Shown: in pieces, positions 27,977-36,993 of the stretch | How positions within the stretch are numbered: position 1 is the first letter of the stretch | Layout of the letters: every line of letters starts with the position of its first letter | Source: JANXXV01 sp038230275 | GTDB lineage: Bacteria; Acidobacteriota; Terriglobia; Bryobacterales; Bryobacteraceae | Length of the DNA stretch: 64,000 nucleotides | NCBI GenBank assembly: GCA_038230275.1 | Contig: JBBRNO010000003.1 | Coordinates: forward strand, 1 to 64,000 | Direction: 5' to 3' | Notes under the pieces: model-generated | Seen by the model: only the letters and a program-made list of their open reading frames with translations | What the model was told of the DNA's origin: nothing | Database searches by the model: none | Position numbers and translations under genes: made by a program

Positions 27977-29009
27977 TTGGGGCCAATGGGCACTGGTTCT
28001 TATACTGGCGGCGGTGCTGTTCGCCTTTACGCCACTGGCCAGCGGCCAACAGAGGAAGAAAATGAACACTGACGAGGCAAGCGTCCAAGAACAATTGGAG
28101 AGCTATGTCCTGCGGCCGGACGGGTACCATGGCGACGCGATTCCGAAGAACCTGAATCGTGGTGTGGTGGCCAACTTTGTGATCGCGCACGTGGGACGGG
28201 AGACGGGCTTCAAATCGCTGGGTCGGATGGAGCGGCTGGTCAATTTTTACGATCTGCAGGAAGTGTGCGGTCACCTGCAAAGCTTGCTGCCGGCCAGCCC
28301 GGTGCCGGCCGACGTGGCCAAAGCGGCAGTGATCGCGCGGACCGTCGCAGCCACGTGCCGTCCGGCGGAGGCGCAGCGAATGGCCGGGTATTCCCCATCC
28401 TTAATCGCCAATGCCCAGCGTTCCGACGACATCGGTGAGCTGCTTGAATTGCAGGACAGGCTTGGACCCGGCGCCGATTCCAGGGCGCTGGAGGGACGCA
28501 TTATTCAACTACGTGCGGCGGCGTCCGCGCGCGCACACGCCGATTACCAGGCGCGGCTGGAGACTTCCCGTTTGGATGAGATGCGTTCGCTGCGGCTGGA
28601 TCGTGTTCGCCGCGCCAATGACACGAAGGCACAAGTGCTGGCGATGGGCGACCGGCAGAAGCGAATCAGCGAAGAGATCAAGATGTATCTCACGCTGGAA
28701 TACGGTTATCTGGAATACTTGGCACCGTGGGCCGCGGCACGGCTGCGGCGGGAAACCTGGGGGCAAAACCCGGCAGACCAGGGCGTGCGGGACGAAGGCG
28801 CGGGCAAGCGCGCGGAGGTAGCGAAGATGTTCCAGATTGTGGCGGCGAACCTGAACCGGCTGCCCGATGTGGATCCGGAAAATCTTAGTTCTTTGCGCGT
28901 TCGATGCCTGCGGGCGGTGGAATATTTCGGCGGGCAGCTGTCGGCAGAGGAGCGGGCTTTTATCGCGAAGAATGCCGGGCGCCAAATGGATGTTCTTTCC
29001 CATGATTAG
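27942..29009 (+). CDS. Unknown helical protein in LysM-metallopeptidase cassette
   Basis: 355 residues from ATG 27942, overlapping the previous gene by 35 bp. This start gives a convincing signal peptide (GQWALVLILAAVLFAF then TPLASG/QQ). However, ATG 28062, just after it, has a much better ribosome-binding site (AGAGGAAG, 6 bases), which would give a cytoplasmic 315-residue form; both may be used. The mature part is largely helical (RETGFKSLGRMERLVNFYDL, DEMRSLRLDRVRRANDTKAQ) and ends VEYFGGQLSAEERAFIAKNA. I recognise no family. Neighbours suggest a chaperone, adaptor or immunity role for the metallopeptidase-like product. Confidence 0.65.
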   Translation: MTRQRVCSSRFDWGQWALVLILAAVLFAFTPLASGQQRKKMNTDEASVQEQLESYVLRPDGYHGDAIPKNLNRGVVANFVIAHVGRETGFKSLGRMERLVNFYDLQEVCGHLQSLLPASPVPADVAKAAVIARTVAATCRPAEAQRMAGYSPSLIANAQRSDDIGELLELQDRLGPGADSRALEGRIIQLRAAASARAHADYQARLETSRLDEMRSLRLDRVRRANDTKAQVLAMGDRQKRISEEIKMYLTLEYGYLEYLAPWAAARLRRETWGQNPADQGVRDEGAGKRAEVAKMFQIVAANLNRLPDVDPENLSSLRVRCLRAVEYFGGQLSAEERAFIAKNAGRQMDVLSHD

Positions 29010-29045
29010 ACCGGCCATTTGGACCCGGCAGGAGTGCCACAGGCG

Positions 29046-29399
29046 ATGGTGATCCGCGAAGAACAGATGAGCGCCTTTACGGCGGACGCCACCACGGATT
29101 TTGAAAATCGCATGGTGATCCATTTGAAGAAGTGCTTCCCGGCGGAGTGCCAGGCATTGCAGGAGCCCGGTATGCGCAAGACCATTCGTTATGGGATTGA
29201 TCAATCGGCGAAGTATGACGTCAAGGTGGAACGCGACGTCTGCAAATACATTGACATTATGATGGTGTACGGGGGCGATTTCGACACCCGCGCGGATCTT
29301 CCGTGGGCATCGCGCATTTTGAATGACAAGGTGCTGAAGAATTCCACGGCGCGCATGGATAGCTTGTTTGCAGCCGCGAAGGAACACCAGGCACAATAG
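29046..29399 (+). CDS. Small protein of secretion-associated cassette
   Basis: 117 residues from ATG 29046 (GGAG about 12 bases upstream). Recognisable blocks: MVIREEQMSAF, ENRMVIHLKKCFPAECQAL, IRYGIDQSAKYDVKVERDVC, YIDIMMVYGGDF and LPWASRILNDK. I recall this arrangement in small proteins encoded near VgrG- or LysM-type genes in Myxococcota and Proteobacteria, where their role is unknown. Helical, no signal peptide or membrane segment. Spacing to neighbours (36 and 16 bases) supports one operon. Confidence 0.7.
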   Translation: MVIREEQMSAFTADATTDFENRMVIHLKKCFPAECQALQEPGMRKTIRYGIDQSAKYDVKVERDVCKYIDIMMVYGGDFDTRADLPWASRILNDKVLKNSTARMDSLFAAAKEHQAQ

Positions 29400-29415
29400 G
29401 CGGAGACGCATCACC

Positions 29416-29790
29416 ATGGCAGCGGATTTGACGAAGGCTGAGCAGGACGCGGACGGATCGTTCCTTCACGACCCGGTGGGAGGCGCGGTATTGCCATGTG
29501 GAGCCGCGACGTCTACCTCTTCCACCACGACGACCACCACTTCCTCCCCACCTCCCGATACGGGTCCGAAGGTGATCTCACCCGAAAAGAAGCACTGGGT
29601 TGAAATCGCCATGGTGGACAAAGAAGGAAACCCCACACCGGGCCAGGCCTACGAGATCCAACTTCCGGATGGAACCATTGTCACCGGAAGCTTGGATGAA
29701 CGCGGCGGGGCCAGAGTGGAAGGGATCGATCCCGGGAATTGCAAGATCAAATTCCCTACCCTGGATAAGACCGTCTGGAAGCGGCGGTAG
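29416..29790 (+). CDS. PAAR-adjacent/VgrG-tail-like beta-domain protein
   Basis: 124 residues from ATG 29416. A short N-terminus and a Thr/Ser-rich linker (TSTSSTTTTTTSSPPPDT) precede a transthyretin-like beta domain: WVEIAMVDKEGNPTPGQAYE, LPDGTIVTGSLDERGGARVE and GIDPGNCKIKFP. This beta domain is often found at the C-terminus of VgrG spike proteins or in their neighbours, where it carries cargo (family knowledge, from memory). The 3' end overlaps the convergent PEP-CTERM gene by 35 bp. It is the strongest hint that the cassette is secretion-linked. Confidence 0.72.
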   Translation: MAADLTKAEQDADGSFLHDPVGGAVLPCGAATSTSSTTTTTTSSPPPDTGPKVISPEKKHWVEIAMVDKEGNPTPGQAYEIQLPDGTIVTGSLDERGGARVEGIDPGNCKIKFPTLDKTVWKRR

Positions 29791-31177
29791 CTCTGGCACG
29801 GAGTTTCCACCACAAGCCAACCAGCGCAAACCCCACCAACATTGTGTAGCTAGGCTCAGGCACGCCGCCGGAATCGAACGCGCCGAAATCAAATTGATAG
29901 ATGGCGCCGGTCTGTGCGCCAGCCGGACCGTTCACCAGACCATTGGTGGAAAAATCAGCGAGGAAGAGCGAGCTTCCGGACACCAGCACCGAATCCAGAT
30001 GGCCCACACCCGCCGTCCCGCTGTCCACCAGCGCCGTATAAATGCCAGAGGCGAAATCGTAATAGAGCAATGCGTCATGGTTGTTCGCCGCACCCGAAGC
30101 GTTCTTCACGCCGTGAAACCCGGCGATTTCGCCGCCCAGCGCACCGGCGAAGGGAAACGATCCGGGCGGCGCGTAGGCCATCCCCGCCAGGCCTTCGGCA
30201 TACTGCAGCACGTTCAGCGAATTCGCCACCGGCAGGAACGCGGTCAGCGGATTGATGGCGTTTAGATTCCCGTTCACTCGCAGGCCGGTTGCGAAATCCG
30301 TGTAGGACAGCGGGAAGCCAAAGTCGTAGACTGCATTTCCAATCTGTGCCGCCGGCACCACGTTCAGCGTATCCGCTCCCTGTTGGTTCCCCACGTGGGC
30401 TCCGTCCTGTCCGTTGTCACCGATGATCAAATTCCCGGCGCTATCCAGCGTCAGGCCGAAGGGATTTCTCAAGCCAGTGGCCACCTGCTTCGGAGTGCTC
30501 AGCACGTCTACTGAACCGCCGTTGGGTTTTACATCCACCGTATAGACGGAATCCGCATTCAGGGTCGACGTAAACAGGCCGCTTGTGTTCACCTGTTCGG
30601 CGGTAGCCTGGTTATCCAATTTCGAACCGACGATGAAGTAGATGCGATCGGTTCCATCCGCTTGCTGCGCCACCATCGACATGCCGGCCGAGTGTTCCCA
30701 ATTCTGCGTGGGATAGCTGAACTGCAACGCGCCGATCTGCTGATAGCCTGAGTTGTAGAGCGTCAACGACCGGCCGGATGCCGCTCCACTGTCCACCAGA
30801 ATCAACCCATCTGGTGCAGTCCGGACGTTGGTCACGGGTCCGGTGAGGTTACCAATTACCTGTTGTGCCGCCCCGAACGAACCGTCACCCGCCCGTGGCA
30901 ACAGCCATACCGATCCAGAGGAAGGCCCGCCCTCAATGCCACCTGCCGTCAATGGAGTGGTTTGTCCAAACAGAATCGAACCGTTGCTGGCGGTGGTCAA
31001 TCCGTAAGGGAAATTCAAACCGCTCGCCACGGTTTTCGAGGTATAGCTGGGATTGCCCAAGAGGCTCACATCCAGGGAGAAGGGAGCTATCGGGTCAGCC
31101 GCGGCAATCGAATGGAGGGCTACCAGCGCGACAGCCGCGGAGTACAATTTGATTAGCAGATCGTAGCAGAATTCCAC
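29756..31177 (-). CDS. PEP-CTERM-anchored beta-propeller (TIGR03118/SMP-30-like) protein
   Basis: About 473 residues. Signal peptide LIKLYSAAVALVALHSIAAA; body with propeller-type blades (TTASNGSILFGQTTPLTAGG, VRTAPDGLILVDSG, GLTLDSAGNLIIGDNGQDG, GYAEGLAGMAYAPPGSFPF-type repeats); C-terminal VPEPSYTMLVGFALVGLWWK followed by Arg-rich end, a PEP-CTERM sorting signal. The start is uncertain: GTG 31177 gives a normal leader, TTG 31147 is also possible, and ATG 31285 would overlap the divergent gene's own ATG. Probably exported and then processed by an exosortase, which is not in this window. Confidence 0.82.
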   Translation of the reverse strand: MEFCYDLLIKLYSAAVALVALHSIAAADPIAPFSLDVSLLGNPSYTSKTVASGLNFPYGLTTASNGSILFGQTTPLTAGGIEGGPSSGSVWLLPRAGDGSFGAAQQVIGNLTGPVTNVRTAPDGLILVDSGAASGRSLTLYNSGYQQIGALQFSYPTQNWEHSAGMSMVAQQADGTDRIYFIVGSKLDNQATAEQVNTSGLFTSTLNADSVYTVDVKPNGGSVDVLSTPKQVATGLRNPFGLTLDSAGNLIIGDNGQDGAHVGNQQGADTLNVVPAAQIGNAVYDFGFPLSYTDFATGLRVNGNLNAINPLTAFLPVANSLNVLQYAEGLAGMAYAPPGSFPFAGALGGEIAGFHGVKNASGAANNHDALLYYDFASGIYTALVDSGTAGVGHLDSVLVSGSSLFLADFSTNGLVNGPAGAQTGAIYQFDFGAFDSGGVPEPSYTMLVGFALVGLWWKLRARATAASRRSYPG

Positions 31178-31283
31178 TGCCTTCAGCGCGCGGTTTTGCT
31201 CCACGCTGAAAGCACATCTTCCGTCGTCTGCCGCCGCTACTGCATGATGACCACATCGAATATACTGTTGTGAGATCAATCGC

Positions 31284-32687
31284 ATGGAACCTTCCCAATC
31301 GGACCCTAAAATTGAACGCTTTTATCTGGGATGCCTTGCCCATGCGTCCTACGTGATCAGTTCCGGAGGAGTTGCCGCGGTCATCGATCCGCAGCGCGAC
31401 GTTGACCTATACATTGAAGCGGCGGCGCGCATCGGCGTCACCATCGAGCACATCATAGAGACGCATCTGCATGCGGACTTTGTCTCCGGCCATCTTGAAC
31501 TGGCTGAGCGCACTGGCGCCCGCATCTATCTTGGCGACGGGGCGGGCGCGGCTTTCGCCCACACCGCCGTGAAAGATGGCGACTCCCTTCAGTTCGGGCG
31601 CTGTCAGTTCCGATTCCTGCAGACCCCTGGCCATACCACCGAAAGCATCTGCATTGTGATGAACGATCTGGAGAATCCGGAAAAGCCCGGCTCCGTCTTT
31701 ACAGGCGACACCCTCTTCGTCGGGGATGTAGGCCGGCCCGATCTCTCAGCCAGCCACACACCGCAGCAACTGGCGGCGCTGCTTTACCAGAGCCTTCACG
31801 AAAAACTGCTGACGCTTCCGGATGACACCGAGATCTTCCCTGCCCACGGCGCCGGTTCTCTCTGCGGCCGCCAGATGAGTTCCGAAAGTTCTTCCACCAT
31901 CGCGAAAGAACGGCGCACTAACTATGCGCTGCAAGCCGGCACCTGCGACGAATTCATTCACCTGTTGACCGACAGCCTTCCCGCCCGGCCTGAATATTTC
32001 GCGCGCGAGGTAGAGCTGAACCGTCAAGGCGCCGCGCCGCTGGATCAACTGCCGCCGCTGAAGGCGCTGTCGGCTCCAGAGGTGCTGCAGCTTCAATCGC
32101 AAGGAGCCATCGTGGTGGACACGCGGCCGGCCATGCAGTTCGCCGTCGCTCACGTTCCCGGTTCTATCCACATTGCGCTCACTGGCCAATACGCTTCCTG
32201 GGCAGCGCGCGTCCTGGGCCTGGACGCCACGCTCATTCTGGCTGGAGAAGATCCGGACCATGTTCGCGAATCCCAATTGCGGTTGGCTCGCGTGGGAGTG
32301 GAGAACATCGGCGGATATCTGGAGGACGGGGTTCTCGGTTGGATCAAGAACGCCTACGATCTGGATTACATCCCGCAAATTGGAGGCACCGATCTGGTTG
32401 AGCTCCTGGAAAAAGAGCCTGACGGCATCGCCATTCTGGATGTGCGGGAAGCGGCCGAAACCGCCTCAGGCATAATAGCGAATTCGGTGCAAATCCCGCT
32501 TGGCCAGCTCACGGCCAGAGTCGGCGAGCTGGACCGCGGCAAACTCCTGGTTACCCATTGCAAGGGCGGTTATCGCAGTTCCATTGCGACCAGCCTGCTG
32601 CGCCGCGCCGGATTTCGAGACGTGGCCAACCTGACTGGCGGTTACGATGGCTGGAAGGCTGCCGGCCTCCCATGCGTTTCCGCGTAG
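31284..32687 (+). CDS. MBL-fold persulfide dioxygenase fused to two rhodanese domains
   Basis: 467 residues. Residues 1-250 are a glyoxalase-II/ETHE1-like metallo-beta-lactamase domain (ETHLHADFVSGHLELAERTG, TPGHTTESICIV, FTGDTLFVGDVGRPDL, FPAHGAGSLCG). Two rhodanese domains follow. The first (GAIVVDTRPAMQFAVAHVPG) lacks the active-site Cys; the second (IAILDVREAAETASG...VTHCKGGYRSS) has it. Such fusions oxidise glutathione- or low-molecular-weight-thiol persulfide to sulfite and handle sulfane sulfur. The ATG at 31284 has no clear Shine-Dalgarno. Confidence 0.92.
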   Translation: MEPSQSDPKIERFYLGCLAHASYVISSGGVAAVIDPQRDVDLYIEAAARIGVTIEHIIETHLHADFVSGHLELAERTGARIYLGDGAGAAFAHTAVKDGDSLQFGRCQFRFLQTPGHTTESICIVMNDLENPEKPGSVFTGDTLFVGDVGRPDLSASHTPQQLAALLYQSLHEKLLTLPDDTEIFPAHGAGSLCGRQMSSESSSTIAKERRTNYALQAGTCDEFIHLLTDSLPARPEYFAREVELNRQGAAPLDQLPPLKALSAPEVLQLQSQGAIVVDTRPAMQFAVAHVPGSIHIALTGQYASWAARVLGLDATLILAGEDPDHVRESQLRLARVGVENIGGYLEDGVLGWIKNAYDLDYIPQIGGTDLVELLEKEPDGIAILDVREAAETASGIIANSVQIPLGQLTARVGELDRGKLLVTHCKGGYRSSIATSLLRRAGFRDVANLTGGYDGWKAAGLPCVSA

Positions 32688-32704
32688 ACTCTGCGTCGCA
32701 TTCT

Positions 32705-33784
32705 TTACAGTTTCGCCTCGAACACCAGATTGAACGGAGTCTGCGTTGCCCGCAGGAAGTGTTTGAAGCCCCCCGCCGTAACTACTTCGCGCAAGCGCCG
32801 CTCACCCGCCTGCGCGCCCAGTGCCGCGCCCACTTCCTGGGCCAGCGATGCCGGAACGCACAACAGTGTGGACGCCGAGTAGCTCAAGCGGCCTAACGGA
32901 TTGTGATTCGCCTCCGCGGCATCTTCCGCAAACGGTTCCACAATCATCCAAGTGCCATCCGGATGCATTGTCGATCGCACATAGCTAGCCACCCCCGCCG
33001 GATCTCCCATATCGTGCAGACAATCGAAGAAGGCAACGAAATCGTAATCCTTTCCGGGGAATGCTTTCGCGGAAGCCACTTCAAACGTGATGCGATCGCC
33101 CACGCCCTCTCGCACCGCGGTCTCGCGCGCCATTTCAATGGACTGCGGATGGTAGTCGAACCCGAAGATCTTCGAGTTAGGATACGCCTTCGCCATCAGA
33201 ATCGTAGAGGAGCCGAGCCCGCACCCAACGTCTGCGATCTTCGCACCTTGCTTCAATTTTTCTTCCACGCCGTTCAGCGCGGGAATCCAACTGCTGGTCA
33301 GGTTCGCAATGTAGCTGGGGCGGAAAAACCGCTCCGTGCCGTGATAGAGGTCGTGATGATGCTCGTGCCAACCGACGCCATTGCCCGTTCGAAATGCCTG
33401 CTCAATTTTCTCGGCATCGTGAAAGCACGAAGAAACAATCTGAAAAGCACCAGGCAGAAACGCCGGGCTGTTATCGACCGCCAACGCGAACGCCTGCTCC
33501 GGAGGCAGCGTATAACTTTCAGCGGCGGGGTCATAGGTCACGTAGCCGCTGGCCGCGTTGGCATTCAGCCATTCCCGGACGTATCGTTCGCCGGTTCCAG
33601 TCCGGATAGCCAACTCCGCGGGTGTCACCGGCTTGGAATCCGCCATTGCCTTATACAGACCCAGCCGGTCGCCCAACAAGACCAGAACGGCGTGCATGGC
33701 CGCTCCTATGTCGCAAACGGCCTTGCCCATGAATTCGTTCAACTTCACTCCGTCGATTGATGGAGCAGGATTGGGTGTGCTCAA
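32705..33784 (-). CDS. SAM-dependent methyltransferase with N-terminal winged helix
   Basis: 359 residues. The N-terminal ~110 residues are a dimerisation/winged-helix region (LVLLGDRLGLYKAMADSKPV, TGTGERYVREWLNANAASGY). The class I methyltransferase domain has motif I ADVGCGLGSSTILMAKAYP, acidic strand FGFDYHPQSIEMARE and DFVAFFDCLHDMGDPAGV. This build is common among plant-type O-methyltransferase relatives and Mycobacterium-type Rv2258c-like enzymes. Substrate unknown. Convergent with the persulfide dioxygenase gene; 18 bp between stops. Confidence 0.88.
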   Translation of the reverse strand: MSTPNPAPSIDGVKLNEFMGKAVCDIGAAMHAVLVLLGDRLGLYKAMADSKPVTPAELAIRTGTGERYVREWLNANAASGYVTYDPAAESYTLPPEQAFALAVDNSPAFLPGAFQIVSSCFHDAEKIEQAFRTGNGVGWHEHHHDLYHGTERFFRPSYIANLTSSWIPALNGVEEKLKQGAKIADVGCGLGSSTILMAKAYPNSKIFGFDYHPQSIEMARETAVREGVGDRITFEVASAKAFPGKDYDFVAFFDCLHDMGDPAGVASYVRSTMHPDGTWMIVEPFAEDAAEANHNPLGRLSYSASTLLCVPASLAQEVGAALGAQAGERRLREVVTAGGFKHFLRATQTPFNLVFEAKL

Positions 33785-33823
33785 TGTGATGCCTCCTTTA
33801 AGAACAGATCAAGTGGAACCGAA

Positions 33824-34957
33824 CTACCCCGCCCGCAGCTGCCGCGCCGCAAACGGCAATCCGCGAACGCCGTGGAACTGATGCACGCCGTCGAACACCT
33901 CGTGTTCCACGGCCGCCTCCGCCCCGAACACTCCGTAAATTTTCTTCACCCGGGCGAAGCTCTCCTTGCTGGCCGCAATCGGAAAGATCGGATCGCGCGT
34001 TCCAGACTCGGCGAACAGCGGGCGCGGCGCAATCAACCCGGCCACATCGTACATCTCAGCCCACTGCAAAATCCCCGGCACGTAATTATCAATGCAGTGC
34101 GACATGCTCAAAATGCAATCACGGAATGTATTCAAATATCCGCTCACCATGGCCACTTTGATGCGCGGTTCCAGCGCCGTGCTGAACAGCGTAACCGTCC
34201 CGCCGCCGGAAATTCCCATGCAGCCCACACGCGCGCTATCCAGCTCTTTCCGCGTCTCAATCCAATCGATGGTGCGCATCACATCGTAGACGCGCCACCC
34301 AATCATCGTCTCGCCAAACAGTAGCGCCGCACCCGCAGCCGGTTGGCAGGCAGACGTCCCCGCGCCTTTCTTTTTCGTCACCGCATCCCGGCGGCATCCA
34401 AACGCCATGGGCTCAATCGCCACGGCCGCCATCCCATGTTCCACCGCCTGAATCGCAAAGTCGTGTTGATAGCCGGCCTTATCCTCGCGTTCCCTGCCCT
34501 TCTCGTCGATACCCACAATATCGTCCACGCCGCGCCCGTGTCCAGGCACGCAAATCATCGTCGCCTGCGGACCGCCTGATTTCTTCGGCGTCAGCAGATA
34601 CCCCGCTACCATTACGCCAGGCCGGCTGGTAAACACAAACCGCTCCCGGCGGTAGGTGGGGAATTCTTTCACTGCTAGGATGCGCGCGTTCAGCGGACCC
34701 TTGGTTGGGGGGAACCCGCCAAGCAAGTCAGTCAGCTTCCCGCGCAACTGCTGCTGCCACAGCTCGGCCTGCTTCTTATCGCCAGCGCGAAACGCCATGC
34801 GCAACGGAGCCGAATCGTGCCGCATGCGGGTCCAGTAAACCGGATCCAAGGCCTGATCCTCCAATTGGTCCTCGATCTTGTCTTCCTGCGCCTCGGCCGC
34901 CATCGTACCTGCCAGCGCCGCCAGCCCCAATGCCCGCCGCGAAATTTTCAGTGCCAT
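33824..34957 (-). CDS. Tat-exported alpha/beta hydrolase (acetylxylan-esterase-like)
   Basis: 377 residues. N-terminal Tat-like leader (KISRRALGLAALAGTMAAEA). The hydrolase has oxyanion region TMICVPGHGRGVDDIVGIDE, nucleophile elbow GCMGISGGGTVTLFS, acid in FAESGTRDPIFPIA, and catalytic His near VFDGVHQFHG. It belongs to the Abhydrolase_7/dienelactone-hydrolase-like group frequent in Solibacter. Probably a secreted esterase acting on plant-derived polymer esters (inference). Divergent from the next gene with only about 34 bp between starts. Confidence 0.88.
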   Translation of the reverse strand: MALKISRRALGLAALAGTMAAEAQEDKIEDQLEDQALDPVYWTRMRHDSAPLRMAFRAGDKKQAELWQQQLRGKLTDLLGGFPPTKGPLNARILAVKEFPTYRRERFVFTSRPGVMVAGYLLTPKKSGGPQATMICVPGHGRGVDDIVGIDEKGREREDKAGYQHDFAIQAVEHGMAAVAIEPMAFGCRRDAVTKKKGAGTSACQPAAGAALLFGETMIGWRVYDVMRTIDWIETRKELDSARVGCMGISGGGTVTLFSTALEPRIKVAMVSGYLNTFRDCILSMSHCIDNYVPGILQWAEMYDVAGLIAPRPLFAESGTRDPIFPIAASKESFARVKKIYGVFGAEAAVEHEVFDGVHQFHGVRGLPFAARQLRAG

Positions 34958-34991
34958 ATCGCATCATCATATATAATTTATGCTTCCCACT

Positions 34992-36992
34992 ATGAAACGC
35001 ATCGCCCTTCTCTTCCTCACCGCCGCATCGCTGGTAGCGCAGCTGGCAGACATCAGACCGGTGCCGCCGCCTGGTATCGCTGTCTCGCCCGAAGATAAGA
35101 AGGACCTGGAAGCCGGACTGAAACGGCTGGCCCAGTCCATCGAACAACTGCAAGGCAAGCCGCTGCTACCCGATGTGCAAATCTTCCATGAGGCCGTCCG
35201 CTACGCGCTCACCTACAACGAATTTTTCAAGCAGGAAGACGTCTTCAAAGCAAAGGAGCTGCTGCGGCAAGGCCAAATGCGCGCTGCCGAACTGGCGAAC
35301 GGAACCGCTTCCTGGACCACCGCCACCGGACTAATAGTCCGCGGTTACGTCTCGAAAATTGACAAGAGCATACAACCCTACGGTCTGGTAATTCCCGCCA
35401 GTTACTCCTCATCGCTGCCGAATCAATGGCGGCTGGATGCGTGGTTCCACGGCCGCGGCGAAACCCTGAGCGAAGTGAATTTCCTGACGGACCGTATGCG
35501 CAACCCTGGCGAATTCACCCCCGCCAATACGATTGTGGTTCACCTTTACGGCCGCTACTGCAATGCGAATCGCTTCGCCGGCGAAGTGGACTTCTTTGAA
35601 ACACTGGACGCCATCAAGAGCCACTATGCCATTGATGAAAATCGCATTCTGGTCCGCGGATTCAGCATGGGCGGCGCAGCCGTATGGCACATTGCCGCAC
35701 ACCACGCCGGCCTCTGGGCCGCGGCCGCACCCGGCGCCGGCTTCAGCGAAACCGCCGACTTCCTGAAAATCTGGGAGCGTGAAAAAGTGAAGCCCACCTG
35801 GTGGGAACAGAAGCTCTGGCATCTCTATGACGCCACCGATCACGCGGCGAACTTCTATAACCTTCCGCTGGTAACCTATAGCGGCGAGGTCGACGGCCAG
35901 AAGCAAGCCGCCGACATGATGGCCAAAGCGCTAGCCGAAGAGGGCATGCAGATGACGCATATCATTGGCCCGAACACGCCGCACCGTTATCATCCGGATT
36001 CCAAGCCGATCATCAACGCGAAGCTGGACGCCATCGCCGCGCGCGGCCGCAATCCGTATCCACGCAAGATCCGCTTTACTACTTGGAGTCTGGCCTATAA
36101 CCAGATGAAATGGGTGACCATCGATTCCCTGGAGCAGCACTGGGAACGAGCGCGGCTGGACGCCGAGATCGTAGACGACAACAACGTGGAAGTGAAGACT
36201 TCCGGCGTCAGCGCCTTTACGCTCGACATCGGCCCCGGCGGCAGTACGCTCAACGTGGGCCGCAAAGCCAACGTGACCGTCAACGGACAGAAACTGGCCG
36301 CCCCCGCCCCCATGACCGACCGGTCCTGGACCGCCCACTTCCGCAAGACCGGCGCCAAGTGGGCGGCCGTCGACAAGCCCGTCCTGGTTGATGGCAATCT
36401 GCACAAAGTCCATAACCTGCAAGGCCCAATCGACGACGCATTCCTCGACAGCTTTATCGTGGTGCGGCCCACCGGCGACGCGATGATCCCAGCCGTCACC
36501 GATTGGCTGGCGAAGGAACAAGCGCATATGATCGATGCCTGGCGCAAGCAGTTCCGCGGCGATGCGCAAGTCCGCGACGATGCCCAAATCGGCGAGGCCG
36601 AAATCGCCAACAGCAACCTGATTCTATTCGGCGACCCGGGCAGCAACAAAGTGCTGTCGCGCATTCTGGGCAAGCTGCCGCTGCAATGGACCAAGGATTC
36701 CGTGATTGTGGGAAAGAAGACCTACAGCAGCGCCACCAACATTCCGGTGATGATCTATCCGAATCCGCTGAACCCGAAGAAGTACATCGTGATCAACAGC
36801 GGCTTCACTTTCCGCGAATACGATTACCTCAACAACGCGCGCCAGACTCCGAAGCTTCCCGATTACGCGGTGGTGGACATTACCACGCCGCCCGATGGCC
36901 GCTTTCCCGGCAAGATCGTGGATGCCGGATTTTTCGGCGAGCACTGGGAATTCAAGCCGGCGCAGAATGCCCAGCACACCAGAACGGATTAG
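34992..36992 (+). CDS. Secreted prolyl-oligopeptidase-like (S9) hydrolase
   Basis: 666 residues from ATG 34992 (an in-frame ATG at 34980 is possible). Signal peptide KRIALLFLTAASLVAQLAD. Middle section has the hydrolase core: VHLYGRYCNANRFAGEVDFF, nucleophile elbow ILVRGFSMGGAAVWHIAAHH, and YSGEVDGQKQAADMM with HIIGPNTPHRYHPD as candidate acid and His. The C-terminal part adds a beta domain (VEVKTSGVSAFTLDIGPGGS) and an accessory Rossmann-like region (SNLILFGDPGSNKVLSRIL). Family S9-related esterases/peptidases; preference between peptide and ester is not decided by sequence. No Shine-Dalgarno visible. Confidence 0.85.
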   Translation: MKRIALLFLTAASLVAQLADIRPVPPPGIAVSPEDKKDLEAGLKRLAQSIEQLQGKPLLPDVQIFHEAVRYALTYNEFFKQEDVFKAKELLRQGQMRAAELANGTASWTTATGLIVRGYVSKIDKSIQPYGLVIPASYSSSLPNQWRLDAWFHGRGETLSEVNFLTDRMRNPGEFTPANTIVVHLYGRYCNANRFAGEVDFFETLDAIKSHYAIDENRILVRGFSMGGAAVWHIAAHHAGLWAAAAPGAGFSETADFLKIWEREKVKPTWWEQKLWHLYDATDHAANFYNLPLVTYSGEVDGQKQAADMMAKALAEEGMQMTHIIGPNTPHRYHPDSKPIINAKLDAIAARGRNPYPRKIRFTTWSLAYNQMKWVTIDSLEQHWERARLDAEIVDDNNVEVKTSGVSAFTLDIGPGGSTLNVGRKANVTVNGQKLAAPAPMTDRSWTAHFRKTGAKWAAVDKPVLVDGNLHKVHNLQGPIDDAFLDSFIVVRPTGDAMIPAVTDWLAKEQAHMIDAWRKQFRGDAQVRDDAQIGEAEIANSNLILFGDPGSNKVLSRILGKLPLQWTKDSVIVGKKTYSSATNIPVMIYPNPLNPKKYIVINSGFTFREYDYLNNARQTPKLPDYAVVDITTPPDGRFPGKIVDAGFFGEHWEFKPAQNAQHTRTD

Positions 36993-36993
36993 C

